Assembly: GCA_016783885.1 (NCBI GenBank)
Contig: JADHVR010000033.1
Location: 1-38,729, forward strand
Length of the DNA: 38,729 bases
Direction: 5' to 3'
Source: Bacteroidales bacterium
Lineage (GTDB): Bacteria > Bacteroidota > Bacteroidia > Bacteroidales > JAADJA01
Shown: in pieces, positions 1 through 7,139 of the stretch
Layout of the letters: the number at the start of each line of letters is the position of its first letter
How positions within the stretch are numbered: the first letter of the stretch is position 1
Position numbers and translations under genes: made by a program
Notes under the pieces: generated by a model
The model's database searches: none
The model's input: only the letters and a program-made list of their open reading frames with translations
Told to the model about the DNA's origin: nothing

Positions 1-1136
1 GAAATTATAAAAACATTCCTGTTTTAGATGAAAGACTTATACTTTTAATCGTACCATAGTGGAATTGAAATTTGACAAGGCTTTTCATCGATAAATAAAT
101 TATCAAACTTTTAATCGTACCATAGTGGAATTGAAATATAGTGATCGGGAGGGGGAAACTTGCAAAAGAAAAGGCTTTTAATCGTACCATAGTGGAATTG
201 AAATGTTATACGAAGGCGGGAACCCGAGCTGCAGCGAAAGGCTTTTAATCGTACCATAGTGGAATTGAAATAAAAGAAACCCGCTAAGGTCATCTTTGTC
301 GAAAATCTTTTAATCGTACCATAGTGGAATTGAAATGTAATTACCGGAGTGGATGAACCGGAACCTGTTGCCTTTTAATCGTACCATAGTGGAATTGAAA
401 TCTTGTTTTTTTACAAAAACCTTTATTTAAATCAAACTTTTAATCGTACCATAGTGGAATTGAAATAAAGAACGACATGATCAAGTATGTCGGTGTAGGG
501 TCTTTTAATCGTACCATAGTGGAATTGAAATAGATTAGGACCTGAATTAAAAAAACCAACCGATTACCTTTTAATCGTACCATAGTGGAATTGAAATCAG
601 AGAATGCAGACAGGGGGTTAGTAGCTACAACGGCTTTTAATCGTACCATAGTGGAATTGAAATGAATAATGCCCCCTTCTTACTATCCCGTACCGTGGGC
701 TTTTAATCGTACCATAGTGGAATTGAAATAAAAGATAGGTGCTATCGATGAATACGTGAAAAATCACTTTTAATCGTACCATAGTGGAATTGAAATTACC
801 TTCAACACCTAAGACCGCATAAATACTGGTGTTTCCGACTTTTAATCGTACCATAGTGGAATTGAAATAACATTAAGCGGACACCGTTTAATAATTGACC
901 AAAACCTTTTAATCGTACCATAGTGGAATTGAAATTATCTAATTTCAGGAAGGCTCATTGCATCATATCCGCTTTTAATCGTACCATAGTGGAATTGAAA
1001 TGGATTCGTCAGGGAGCAAGAACAATGAAACTTTTATCTTTTAATCGTACCATAGTGGAATTGAAATTCTATTTTAATGAGCAGTATTATTCGTTGATTA
1101 TGAAACCTTTTAATCGAACCAAAGTACAATTGAAAT
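1..1136 (+). CRISPR. CRISPR array, leader-distal end
   Basis: There are seventeen complete 30-bp repeats starting at 42, 108, 175, 242, 307, 372, 437, 502, 568, 634, 700, 767, 839, 906, 972, 1038 and 1107. The last 5 bases of another repeat open the window at 1-5. Sixteen copies are identical, beginning CTTTTAATCG and ending GGAATTGAAAT. The copy at 1107-1136 has four substitutions in its middle. The seventeen spacers are 35-39 bp except one of 42 bp (797-838). The repeat end ATTGAAAT is the usual 5' handle of processed crRNA in type I-B and type III systems, so transcription is inferred to be on the + strand with the leader to the left, outside the window. A degenerate terminal repeat at the right end agrees with that. 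No cas genes are in the window, so the subtype is inference only. Confidence 0.98.
1107..1136 (+). repeat. Degenerate terminal CRISPR repeat
   Basis: This copy keeps the first ten bases (CTTTTAATCG) and the last nine (AATTGAAAT) of the repeat. It differs at four central positions: two T-to-A changes and GG to AC. Degeneration of the last repeat is typical of the leader-distal end and fixes the array orientation. No further repeat follows. Confidence 0.93.
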
Positions 1137-1262
1137 AATCAGAAAAACCTGAATTCTGAAACCATATATACATAGTTTATAAGGCTGATTTTTTTACAAA
1201 TTTCAACTTATCGGGGACAATGAATTCGCTGAGACAGAGGCCCGGACAAATGAGAGGAGTGA

Positions 1263-1331
1263 ATGTGTGAAAAAAAATTACATATCCTGTTAATATCAGC
1301 TTTCGGATTACTTTGTCTGACGAAGCTTTAG
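1263..1331 (+). pseudogene. Possible signal-peptide remnant, 22 codons
   Basis: An ATG preceded by a GAGAGGAGTGA stretch opens a 22-codon frame. It encodes a basic N-terminus followed by a hydrophobic run (HILLISAFGLLCL), which looks like the first part of an exported protein, then stops at TAG 1329-1331. No continuation was seen in the other frames. It may be the decayed start of a secreted-protein gene, or chance. Confidence 0.2.
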
Positions 1332-1387
1332 CGTAGCCAGAGCCATCCCTAATTCCTGCGCATAAATCCGAAAGAGAGGGTTTTGCC

Positions 1388-1409
1388 TGCCCGTCCGTTC
1401 AGGCGGGCA
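1388..1409. terminator. G+C-rich hairpin 3' of OMP gene
   Basis: TGCCCG and CGGGCA are separated by ten bases, giving a 6-bp G+C-rich stem in an otherwise A+T-rich region. It lies 19 bases beyond the end of the minus-strand gene. There is no clear T tract on the minus strand, so it may be a dispersed repeat rather than a true terminator. Confidence 0.35.
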
Positions 1410-1427
1410 TTCTCGTTCAGTGTCAGT

Positions 1428-2198
1428 TTAAAATGAGTAACCAAGAGAAATCCCAAACCTTACATTTGTGAAATTAAATGATACCGAAGCATCTTTAATC
1501 CCGCTTTTGTCAATTTCCACTTTGTGATCGATCTCAAACCTGTCAACAATACTCTGTAAATACCCTTCGAGGTCGGTTAAAAATTTTTTGGAAATGTTTT
1601 CATCAAAATCATATTTCATCTTAATCCATGAGTACCTGGGGCCTATCATCATAAAATCAATAACAAAACGTTTCTTGATCAATAACTGATACCCTATCAA
1701 AAAACCCACTCCATATTCGTTGAACCTTGCATCAGCATTAAAATAATATACCTCTTCTTTATTTGGATAATTTGGGTAATAAGTAAAATCCAATCCTGAA
1801 TTAAAATTCATGTAGCGCAAGTATATACTGGTATAAAAACCGTTTGGCGTTTGGTTTTCGCAGCTTCTAAGGTAATAACGCACTTCTGGTGTAATCGAAA
1901 ATCCTTTTATCCCTTTAATTCCTAATAAAATACTTGCTGATTGATCTTTAAATAATGATGGTGTCCACCCCCCCGAAAATTTATAGCCAACAGCCAAAAG
2001 CCCGGTTAGCCTGGGTTTTATACTCCTTTCGTATGTTAACGAAACATTTTTAAGCGCCAACGCAATGCTGCTAATTTTGCCAACATTTTTATACTGGTAA
2101 TCCCAGGCAGGGTTTTTTGAAACCTTTGAATATTTTTGAGCATATACACCTATGCTTATCAATAAGATTGCTGCAAAAAGTAAAATTGTATTTTTCAT
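1428..2198 (-). CDS. Outer-membrane beta-barrel-like protein (hypothetical)
   Basis: The protein has 256 residues and starts with a clear signal peptide (MKNTILLFAAILLISIGVYA, cleavage after about residue 20). The rest is rich in alternating aromatic and polar residues with long strand-like stretches. It ends in an aromatic residue within NVRFGISLGYSF, which fits the C-terminal strand of an outer-membrane barrel. I do not recognise a specific family. It resembles the many small barrel proteins of Bacteroidota that are annotated only as hypothetical or DUF3575-like. It is transcribed alone, convergent with the CRISPR array and divergent from the DUF5686 gene. Location in the outer membrane is inferred from signal and sequence pattern. 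Confidence 0.75.
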   Translation of the reverse strand: MKNTILLFAAILLISIGVYAQKYSKVSKNPAWDYQYKNVGKISSIALALKNVSLTYERSIKPRLTGLLAVGYKFSGGWTPSLFKDQSASILLGIKGIKGFSITPEVRYYLRSCENQTPNGFYTSIYLRYMNFNSGLDFTYYPNYPNKEEVYYFNADARFNEYGVGFLIGYQLLIKKRFVIDFMMIGPRYSWIKMKYDFDENISKKFLTDLEGYLQSIVDRFEIDHKVEIDKSGIKDASVSFNFTNVRFGISLGYSF

Positions 2199-2471
2199 GG
2201 TTCATTATTTTAGTTCTTATCCTATGAATATTCGTCAGACCACTTCGCACAAGGCAAACGCACAGGACAGTGGTCAGACGAATCCCGAAGTCTCGGGATG
2301 AGTGTTTCATATCACCACAAATCACGCAATAAAATTAGATAAAAAAAACAAACAAGGAAAATGAACGGAAAAAATGAAAGATTTGGATTTGTAAATAATA
2401 ATTTGTTTCTTGCTGTAACATTTTTCCTGCTAAATTGTCAAATAATTAATGATTTATAATCCAGCTTTGTA
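2199..2471. other. Divergent intergenic region with inverted repeats
   Basis: This region lies between two divergently transcribed genes. It holds an imperfect inverted repeat (2231-2244 against 2269-2282, 13 of 14 matching) and then a hairpin TCCCGA-AGTC-TCGGGA at 2283-2298. The part nearest the + strand gene is A+T-rich and probably contains its promoter, but no exact TAnnTTTG element could be placed. Confidence 0.6.
2231..2298. repeat. Inverted repeat plus CCCGA hairpin
   Basis: TTCGTCAGACCACT at 2231-2244 pairs with AGTGGTCAGACGAA at 2269-2282 with one mismatch. It is followed at once by TCCCGA-AGTC-TCGGGA (2283-2298). The hairpin is a variant of the CCCGATA/TATCGGG palindromes found elsewhere in this window. 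Confidence 0.65.
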
Positions 2472-5015
2472 ATGACAAACAGAAATGATACTCTTATAAA
2501 ATTTTATCTTGTTCTTTTTTTCTTAACAGTTTTTACATACAATTATCTTGATGCTCAGCCGTCAACAGATGCAAAAAAAACTATAACAGGCAAGGTTATT
2601 GATAATAATAGCGACCCGCTTCCTTTTGTAAATATTTATGTTGAAGGTACTACTTTTGGTACCACGTCGAATTTTGAAGGCAACTTTACTATTAATGTGA
2701 ATGATAGCCAGCTTATAGTTTTAGTATTTCAATATGTTGGTTATAAAAAAGTGAAGTTCAATATTTCTTCCGGCGAAAACCCATCACCCCTTCACGTGAA
2801 AATGGAACCCGAACAGATATTATTACAAGAGGTCATTATTTCTGCCGACATGGAAGACCCTGCTTATCCGATCATCCGCAAAGCAATTGAAAACCGAAAA
2901 TATCATCTTAACCTCGTAAAGTCATACTCGGCAAAGATGTACATGAAAAGTAATATAACCTTAGATGAAATTCCGGAGAAATTTATTTTAATACCAAAAG
3001 ATGAAATGCCCGACTCATCCGATCTGGGACTGATATATCTTTCCGAATCGGTTAGCCGGTATTATTTTCAAAAACCCGATAAACAAAAAGAAGAGATGAT
3101 AGCCTCAAAAGTGGCAGGTACAAAAACGGGGTACAGCTTTAACCGAGCCGAAATTCTTTTATTGAGTTTTTACAAAAATCTGATCCCTATTGGTTTTTCC
3201 GAGAGGTCATTCGTGTCGCCGATTGCAGGTAATGCTTTATTTTATTACAGGTATAAACTTATTGATTCCTTCGTTGATAATAACGAACTTATTTACAAGA
3301 TCGAGGTTATCCCGAAACGAAAATCCGATAATATCTTCAGAGGCTATATTTACATTGTAGATAAAAAATGGAGTATCCACAGCCTTGACCTTACAATCAC
3401 ACGCGATTCTCAGATAGAAATGACCGATAGTGTTTTTATCAGGCAGGTGTATGTGCCGGTTAACGATTCCGTTCGAATGCCTTTGTCTTTACATATTATT
3501 ATGTATTTCAAAGTGTTTGGTTTTAGGGCGACAACAAATTTTATCGGATTTTTTACCGATTACATGGTCAACCGTGATTTTCCTGAAAACTTTTTTAATA
3601 ATGAGGTGTTTACCGTAACCGAAGAAAGCACAAAAAGAGATTCTGTTTATTGGGTCGAAAGCCGACAGACTGTTCTCACGGATGAAGAAATAGATAATTA
3701 TCATGAAGGTGACAGCATTTTGATTATCCGCGAATCGAAAGCATATCGCGATTCGGTTAATAAAGCAGATAATAAATTCAAACCCATGAGCCTGTTATGG
3801 GGCGGATATTCATATTATAATTCTTTTACGCGAACAGGTTATGGAGTTAATTCATTGGCAAATGCTGTGTTGCCTTATAATACGGTTGAAGGCTTTTTGT
3901 TAGATATAAAACCATATTTCAGAAAATCGTACGAGGATTACAGATCTTTTTATATTAGTTCTGCGCTGAAATACAGTTTTACGAACAACAATTTTTATTA
4001 CGGGGTTTCAGGATATTACAGGTTCGATAATTTGAAAAGTAGATATGTATTCCTGAGAGGAGGAAAAAACAGTTTTCACTATAACAGTCAAAAACCGATT
4101 TCCGATCTGATTAATACTGTTTATACAATTTTTCTGAAAGATAATTTTGCAAAGTTTTATCAGAAAGAATACCTGCAGGCAGGCTTTGGCAGCGAGCTAA
4201 TAAACGGACTGAATTTTTCGGTTTCAGTTGAATATGCCAGAAGATCGGCTTTAATCAACCATTCCGATTTTACGGTTTTTAATTATCCCGATAAGGAATT
4301 TGCATCCAACAATCCTATTGATAAAACTAATGATGAACCGGCTTTTGAAACAAATAACGCTTTTATTATTGATCTGGGTTTGGAAATTAAATTCGGGCAG
4401 AAATATGCTAAATATCCAAACAGGAAAGAAGTTTACGGAACAAAATACCCTGTTATCAGACTTAATTATAAAAAGGGAATCAATGCCATAGGCAGCGATG
4501 TTAACTTTGATCAATGGCAGGTTAGTATATATGATAATTTCAGTTTGAAAAATTTCGGAGTTTCAAAAATTGCTGTTTTAACAGGAGGTTTCTTTAATAC
4601 CCATAAGATGTATTTTGTGGATTATAAACATTTTACCGGTAATCAAACTATCTTTCTGCATCAGGGAAATTCTGAATTGATGATTGGCTCATCTGGCACA
4701 AACTACTCGGAGAGATCAAAAGTTGCTTTTAATGCATTAGATTATTACTCACATAGTACAAATAATTATTATGTCGCTTTGAATTACGAACATCATTTTA
4801 ACGGATGGATAATTAATAAATTCCCTTTTCTAAGAAAATTAAGGATGCAGGCTTTGGCAGGTGTTAACTTTCTATATACAGAAGATAAAAAAGAATACAC
4901 CGAGCTTTTTATCGGATTCGAGCATATCTTCAAGATCATCCGTATTGATTTAGTTACTAAATACCAAAAAGGTGGAAAAATTATCCCGGAATTCAGGATA
5001 GGGATAGGATTTTGA
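2472..5015 (+). CDS. DUF5686 family protein with carboxypeptidase-like regulatory domain
   Basis: The protein has 847 residues. An N-terminal hydrophobic segment (about residues 8-28) acts as signal peptide. Residues about 36-115 form a CarboxypepD_reg-like beta-sandwich domain (ITGKVID, then PLPFVNIYVEGT and a TTSNFEGNF turn), as found in the N-terminus of many Bacteroidota outer-membrane proteins. From about residue 125 (DPAYPIIRKAIENRKYH) to the end it matches the DUF5686 pattern, a long region inferred to end in a beta barrel (final residues PEFRIGIGF). Its function is unknown. Family members are surface or outer-membrane proteins and lack the TonB-box/plug layout of SusC proteins. It is monocistronic, divergent from the upstream OMP gene. 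Confidence 0.88.
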   Translation: MTNRNDTLIKFYLVLFFLTVFTYNYLDAQPSTDAKKTITGKVIDNNSDPLPFVNIYVEGTTFGTTSNFEGNFTINVNDSQLIVLVFQYVGYKKVKFNISSGENPSPLHVKMEPEQILLQEVIISADMEDPAYPIIRKAIENRKYHLNLVKSYSAKMYMKSNITLDEIPEKFILIPKDEMPDSSDLGLIYLSESVSRYYFQKPDKQKEEMIASKVAGTKTGYSFNRAEILLLSFYKNLIPIGFSERSFVSPIAGNALFYYRYKLIDSFVDNNELIYKIEVIPKRKSDNIFRGYIYIVDKKWSIHSLDLTITRDSQIEMTDSVFIRQVYVPVNDSVRMPLSLHIIMYFKVFGFRATTNFIGFFTDYMVNRDFPENFFNNEVFTVTEESTKRDSVYWVESRQTVLTDEEIDNYHEGDSILIIRESKAYRDSVNKADNKFKPMSLLWGGYSYYNSFTRTGYGVNSLANAVLPYNTVEGFLLDIKPYFRKSYEDYRSFYISSALKYSFTNNNFYYGVSGYYRFDNLKSRYVFLRGGKNSFHYNSQKPISDLINTVYTIFLKDNFAKFYQKEYLQAGFGSELINGLNFSVSVEYARRSALINHSDFTVFNYPDKEFASNNPIDKTNDEPAFETNNAFIIDLGLEIKFGQKYAKYPNRKEVYGTKYPVIRLNYKKGINAIGSDVNFDQWQVSIYDNFSLKNFGVSKIAVLTGGFFNTHKMYFVDYKHFTGNQTIFLHQGNSELMIGSSGTNYSERSKVAFNALDYYSHSTNNYYVALNYEHHFNGWIINKFPFLRKLRMQALAGVNFLYTEDKKEYTELFIGFEHIFKIIRIDLVTKYQKGGKIIPEFRIGIGF

Positions 5016-5155
5016 GGTGGGATTTTTAAATTTTGGATTTATTATTTTAGATTATTTTTTTTGCAATTCTTTTTATGTTAGTTATTTTTTTAATTTTGTA
5101 TTGAAAAATTATACCGATACGGAATGAATTTACCAATTTTAAATATAGGTGATAA

Positions 5156-5332
5156 ATGAAAAAACATTATCAATTACCTGTTTTGATTGAAAAAGATGAA
5201 GATGGCTTTTATGTTGTAGAATGTCCAGTATTTAGTGGCTGTTATACCCAAGGAAAAACTATGGATGATGCCTTAAAAAACATCCGGGAAGTAATCGACT
5301 TATGTCTTGAAGAAAAAGAAAACAACCACTAA
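5156..5332 (+). CDS. hicB: HicB-family antitoxin (short)
   Basis: A 58-residue protein beginning MKKHYQLPVLIEKDEDGFYV and continuing with VECPVFSGCYTQGKTMDDAL. This is the partial RNase-H-like fold of the HicB/UPF0150 family: the ExDGF turn, the P-x-F/L-x-GC motif and the helix DALKNIREVIDLCLEE. HicB antitoxins bind and neutralise the HicA mRNA interferase. The protein ends soon after the helix, shorter than the usual 65-75 residues or more. It is followed with a one-base overlap by the frame of a truncated hicA. The order hicB-hicA occurs in known loci. The antitoxin may be an orphan here. Confidence 0.85.
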   Translation: MKKHYQLPVLIEKDEDGFYVVECPVFSGCYTQGKTMDDALKNIREVIDLCLEEKENNH

Positions 5333-5427
5333 CAATTCCTAATCATAAAACGATCGGTAAAGGGTTGCTGCGTAAACTATTAAGAAATGCAGAATTAACC
5401 GTTGAAGATTTTTTGAAATTACTCTAA
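5332..5427 (+). pseudogene. hicA: C-terminal fragment of HicA toxin
   Basis: A 31-codon open stretch with no start codon encodes TIPNHKTIGKGLLRKLLRNA and then ELTVEDFLKLL. This is the C-terminal half of a HicA double-stranded-RNA-binding-like toxin (the PNH...GKGLLRKLLR region is highly characteristic). The N-terminal half is absent, including the G-S-H segment with the catalytic histidine. The reading frame joins directly to the end of hicB. The simplest explanation is one deletion removing the end of hicB and the start of hicA. The toxin should be inactive. Confidence 0.8.
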
Positions 5428-5583
5428 TTATTTCTAACAAGTCATTGCACTTGATTTTATTATTTTCATATTTGTAAAAAAAATAAATTTTCCAAATAAT
5501 ATTACGAATTTAGCGTATTATACGGATATTTGCAGCTTAATAATATGTTATACGTGTAATAAAATTGATTAAGGTCTTTACAT
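5428..5583. other. A+T-rich left flank of cassette 1
   Basis: This stretch contains the inferred left boundary of the first cassette, GTTATACG at 5547-5554. TAACAAG (5438-5444) could be the left part of an attC of a preceding, hicB-bearing cassette, but I find only four bases of convincing R-box pairing and no good L box, so that site is not called. The promoter of the next gene should lie here, but no clear element is visible. Confidence 0.4.
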
Positions 5584-6306
5584 ATGCCAATTGATTGGAC
5601 TAGACTCTATAATAGATTATTTAGAAAAATTGACGGTGATGGTCTATATTTTTCGGGTCCAAAATTCATTGAACATGTGAAAGGTATAGATTTAGATTTT
5701 CCTGACTATTACCAATATTTGGAACTTAGAAGAAATGAAGGTAAAAATACTTCGAGACGAATATATTTTTTTGACATTTTAATGTCCTTTGATGAAGAAT
5801 TAAGAATACGAATAATTAATAGTATATTAAATGAATTGGAAGATAATGATGTCGATGTATCTGATATTCGTAACCAAGCAAGTGGTTTGATTTTAGCCCC
5901 TACTGTCAATGTTGATGAAATAGTGTGGAATTCAGATAGATTAAATTATTATTTACAGGAAATTGATAATAGCATTACTATTGCTAACTTTGAAAGGGCA
6001 ATTTCCCTTTCTTATACATGTCTTGAAGGATTTTATAAAGCATTTATCAGGGCAAATATTCCAGAGAGAAATGATTTATCTGAACTTGTTGTAATGTCTC
6101 GAGAAATAAGGGCTTATTTTAGAAACCAATTAGAATCCTATCCTGATGAAGTTTTAAATATGATAAATCATATTTCACATACAGTCGACCGAACTAGGAA
6201 TCGATTTAGTGAATCACATTTTGATAATGAAGCAGCAAATTGGTTAGCCATATTCATTAGAGATTTAGTTAACACGCAAATAAGGCTATTACTTTATTTT
6301 ATGTAA
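5584..6306 (+). CDS. Candidate HEPN/Abi_C-type abortive-infection protein
   Basis: The protein has 240 residues, no signal peptide and no membrane segment. Residues 134-240 look like the abortive-infection C-terminal domain (Abi_C): a helix FERAISLSYTCLEGFYKAFI (136-155), then a linker, then RTRNRFSESH (203-212). The last motif fits the HEPN RNase signature, an Arg followed by a polar residue and a His a few residues on (R205-N206...H212; R207...H212 is an alternative). HEPN proteins are usually metal-independent RNases in toxin or phage-defence systems. The N-terminal 110 residues are not recognised. The gene is 40 bases upstream of a membrane-protein gene within the same cassette, so the two are probably co-transcribed. 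Domain assignment is by eye. Confidence 0.6.
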   Translation: MPIDWTRLYNRLFRKIDGDGLYFSGPKFIEHVKGIDLDFPDYYQYLELRRNEGKNTSRRIYFFDILMSFDEELRIRIINSILNELEDNDVDVSDIRNQASGLILAPTVNVDEIVWNSDRLNYYLQEIDNSITIANFERAISLSYTCLEGFYKAFIRANIPERNDLSELVVMSREIRAYFRNQLESYPDEVLNMINHISHTVDRTRNRFSESHFDNEAANWLAIFIRDLVNTQIRLLLYFM

Positions 6307-6346
6307 TTACAGCGTAATTTTAATACGGTAGAAATAAAGAAAAAAT

Positions 6347-6985
6347 ATGAATTTATCTATACTAATTGGAATAATTGGAATAATTGCCAGTGTAGGTGTC
6401 GGGTTGGGAACTTTTTTTATTGCTGATAAAAGAGCAAGAAGAAATAGATATTTAACTATGAAAAATTTAATAATTCAAGCATTATCAAAATCCTTAAGTG
6501 AAAACAATATTCCAAATAAAAGAATAATCAAATCTACAATAAACAGTTTAGTTCGTGAAAATGGTGTATCTAATTTAAGAATAATTACTGTAGAAGAAAT
6601 TATAGATGATTTGGTGTATCAGATTACATCTGATCCCTTTTTGGATGCTGAAAGAAGAGAGACATTACAAAATAATTTACTCGAAATATTAGAACCTAAA
6701 AAAGTTAAAATAGATGAAATAGCAGAAGAGACTATATCCGATATTAAGCAATTAGAAATACACGAAGATTATAAACAAGCAAATTTTTCAAGGTACTCAT
6801 CTATTTTGTCTATTCTATCGGGTGTAATTACCACTATAGTTGCTGGCATTATAATATCCCAAATTAACACAGATGTTATTTTGAACTTTATAAAAAGTAG
6901 TGCAAATTATGTTTGGCTTCTTTCAGGTTTAATTACAGGTATTATCGCGGTAATAATTAAATTTATTTTTAGTAAAAACAAGTAA
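6347..6985 (+). CDS. Three-span membrane protein, partner in cassette 1
   Basis: The protein has 212 residues. TM1 spans about 3-26, followed by a strongly basic stretch (KRARRNR, 28-34), which places the middle region in the cytoplasm. Residues about 38-145 are charged and predicted helical, without recognised motifs. TM2 spans about 151-172 and TM3 about 188-208, with a short loop between them and a lysine-rich end. I do not recognise the family. The layout (a membrane anchor, a soluble helical core and a C-terminal hairpin of two membrane helices) is seen in membrane-acting effectors or anchors of defence systems. It starts 40 bases after the Abi_C-like gene, and the attC R'' box begins two bases after its stop. 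Role as effector, anchor or immunity protein is inference. Confidence 0.6.
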   Translation: MNLSILIGIIGIIASVGVGLGTFFIADKRARRNRYLTMKNLIIQALSKSLSENNIPNKRIIKSTINSLVRENGVSNLRIITVEEIIDDLVYQITSDPFLDAERRETLQNNLLEILEPKKVKIDEIAEETISDIKQLEIHEDYKQANFSRYSSILSILSGVITTIVAGIIISQINTDVILNFIKSSANYVWLLSGLITGIIAVIIKFIFSKNK

Positions 6986-6987
6986 GC

Positions 6988-7122
6988 CGTATAACCATTG
7001 CATTAACTTGACCGCAGGGCGCTAGCGTGATTTTCGAGTTCAGTGCATTTTCGGAAGTTTTGATTTGAAATTGAAGTTCAGTGCTCTTAATCCCTGCGGC
7101 AAGTTATGCAAACCGTTATGTG
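6988..7122. repeat. attC-like recombination site 1
   Basis: The R'' box CGTATAAC (6988-6995) can pair with R' GTTATGTG (7115-7122) over eight positions, two of them G-T. Inside, positions 6998-7019 pair with 7092-7111 over about 20 bp: TGCA/TGCA, TTAACTTG/CAAGTTA and CCGCAGGG/CCCTGCGG. Two bases on the left arm are left unpaired (A7011 and one of T7003/T7004), as with the extrahelical bases of attC hairpins. The unpaired central spacers are CA and ACC. The terminal loop is 72 bases and contains two copies of AGTTCAGTGC and the palindrome CGCTAGCG. Confidence 0.72.
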
Positions 7123-7129
7123 TTTGAAA

Positions 7130-7136
7130 AGGAGAA
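7130..7136 (+). promoter_or_regulatory. Strong Shine-Dalgarno of msrAB
   Basis: AAAGGAG lies just upstream of the ATG at 7140. Most genes in this window have no such motif, so it stands out as a sign that the cassette came from, or can be expressed in, other phyla. Confidence 0.6.
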
Positions 7137-7139
7137 TTC

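Larger units (their letters stand above)
1137..1427. other. Intergenic region between CRISPR array and OMP gene
   Basis: The region holds no convincing full gene. AATCAG at 1137-1142 and CTGATT at 1185-1190, followed by a T run, could form a weak terminator for the array transcript. A G+C-rich hairpin lies at 1388-1409 (TGCCCG/CGGGCA, 10-base loop), just beyond the end of the minus-strand gene. The words GTCTGACGAA (1315-1324) and its reverse complement at 2231-2240 flank the next gene. Confidence 0.6.
5548..7115 (+). mobile_element. Integron-like gene cassette 1 (two genes + attC)
   Basis: The left edge reads G|TTATACG (5547-5554). Two bases after the stop codon of the second gene comes CGTATAAC (6988-6995), its exact 8-base reverse complement. 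That is the relation expected between the first bases of an integron cassette and the R'' box of its own attC. The cassette ends at G7115, before TTATGTG of the next one. It is 1568 bp long and carries two genes in the same orientation. No integrase is in the window, so the array would be a CALIN (a cluster of attC sites lacking an integrase) unless intI lies elsewhere. Confidence 0.7.

Noticed and set aside
5-1138. Open reading frames across the CRISPR array
   Set aside because: They are produced by the repeat sequence itself and its complement, are full of the same FQFHYGTIKS or FNSTMVRLK peptide, and have no gene features.
5428-5547. A third attC-like site belonging to a hicB cassette
   Set aside because: Only TAAC/GTTA pairing of the R boxes was found, with no convincing L boxes. 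The reverse complement of any GTT site before hicB does not recur cleanly.
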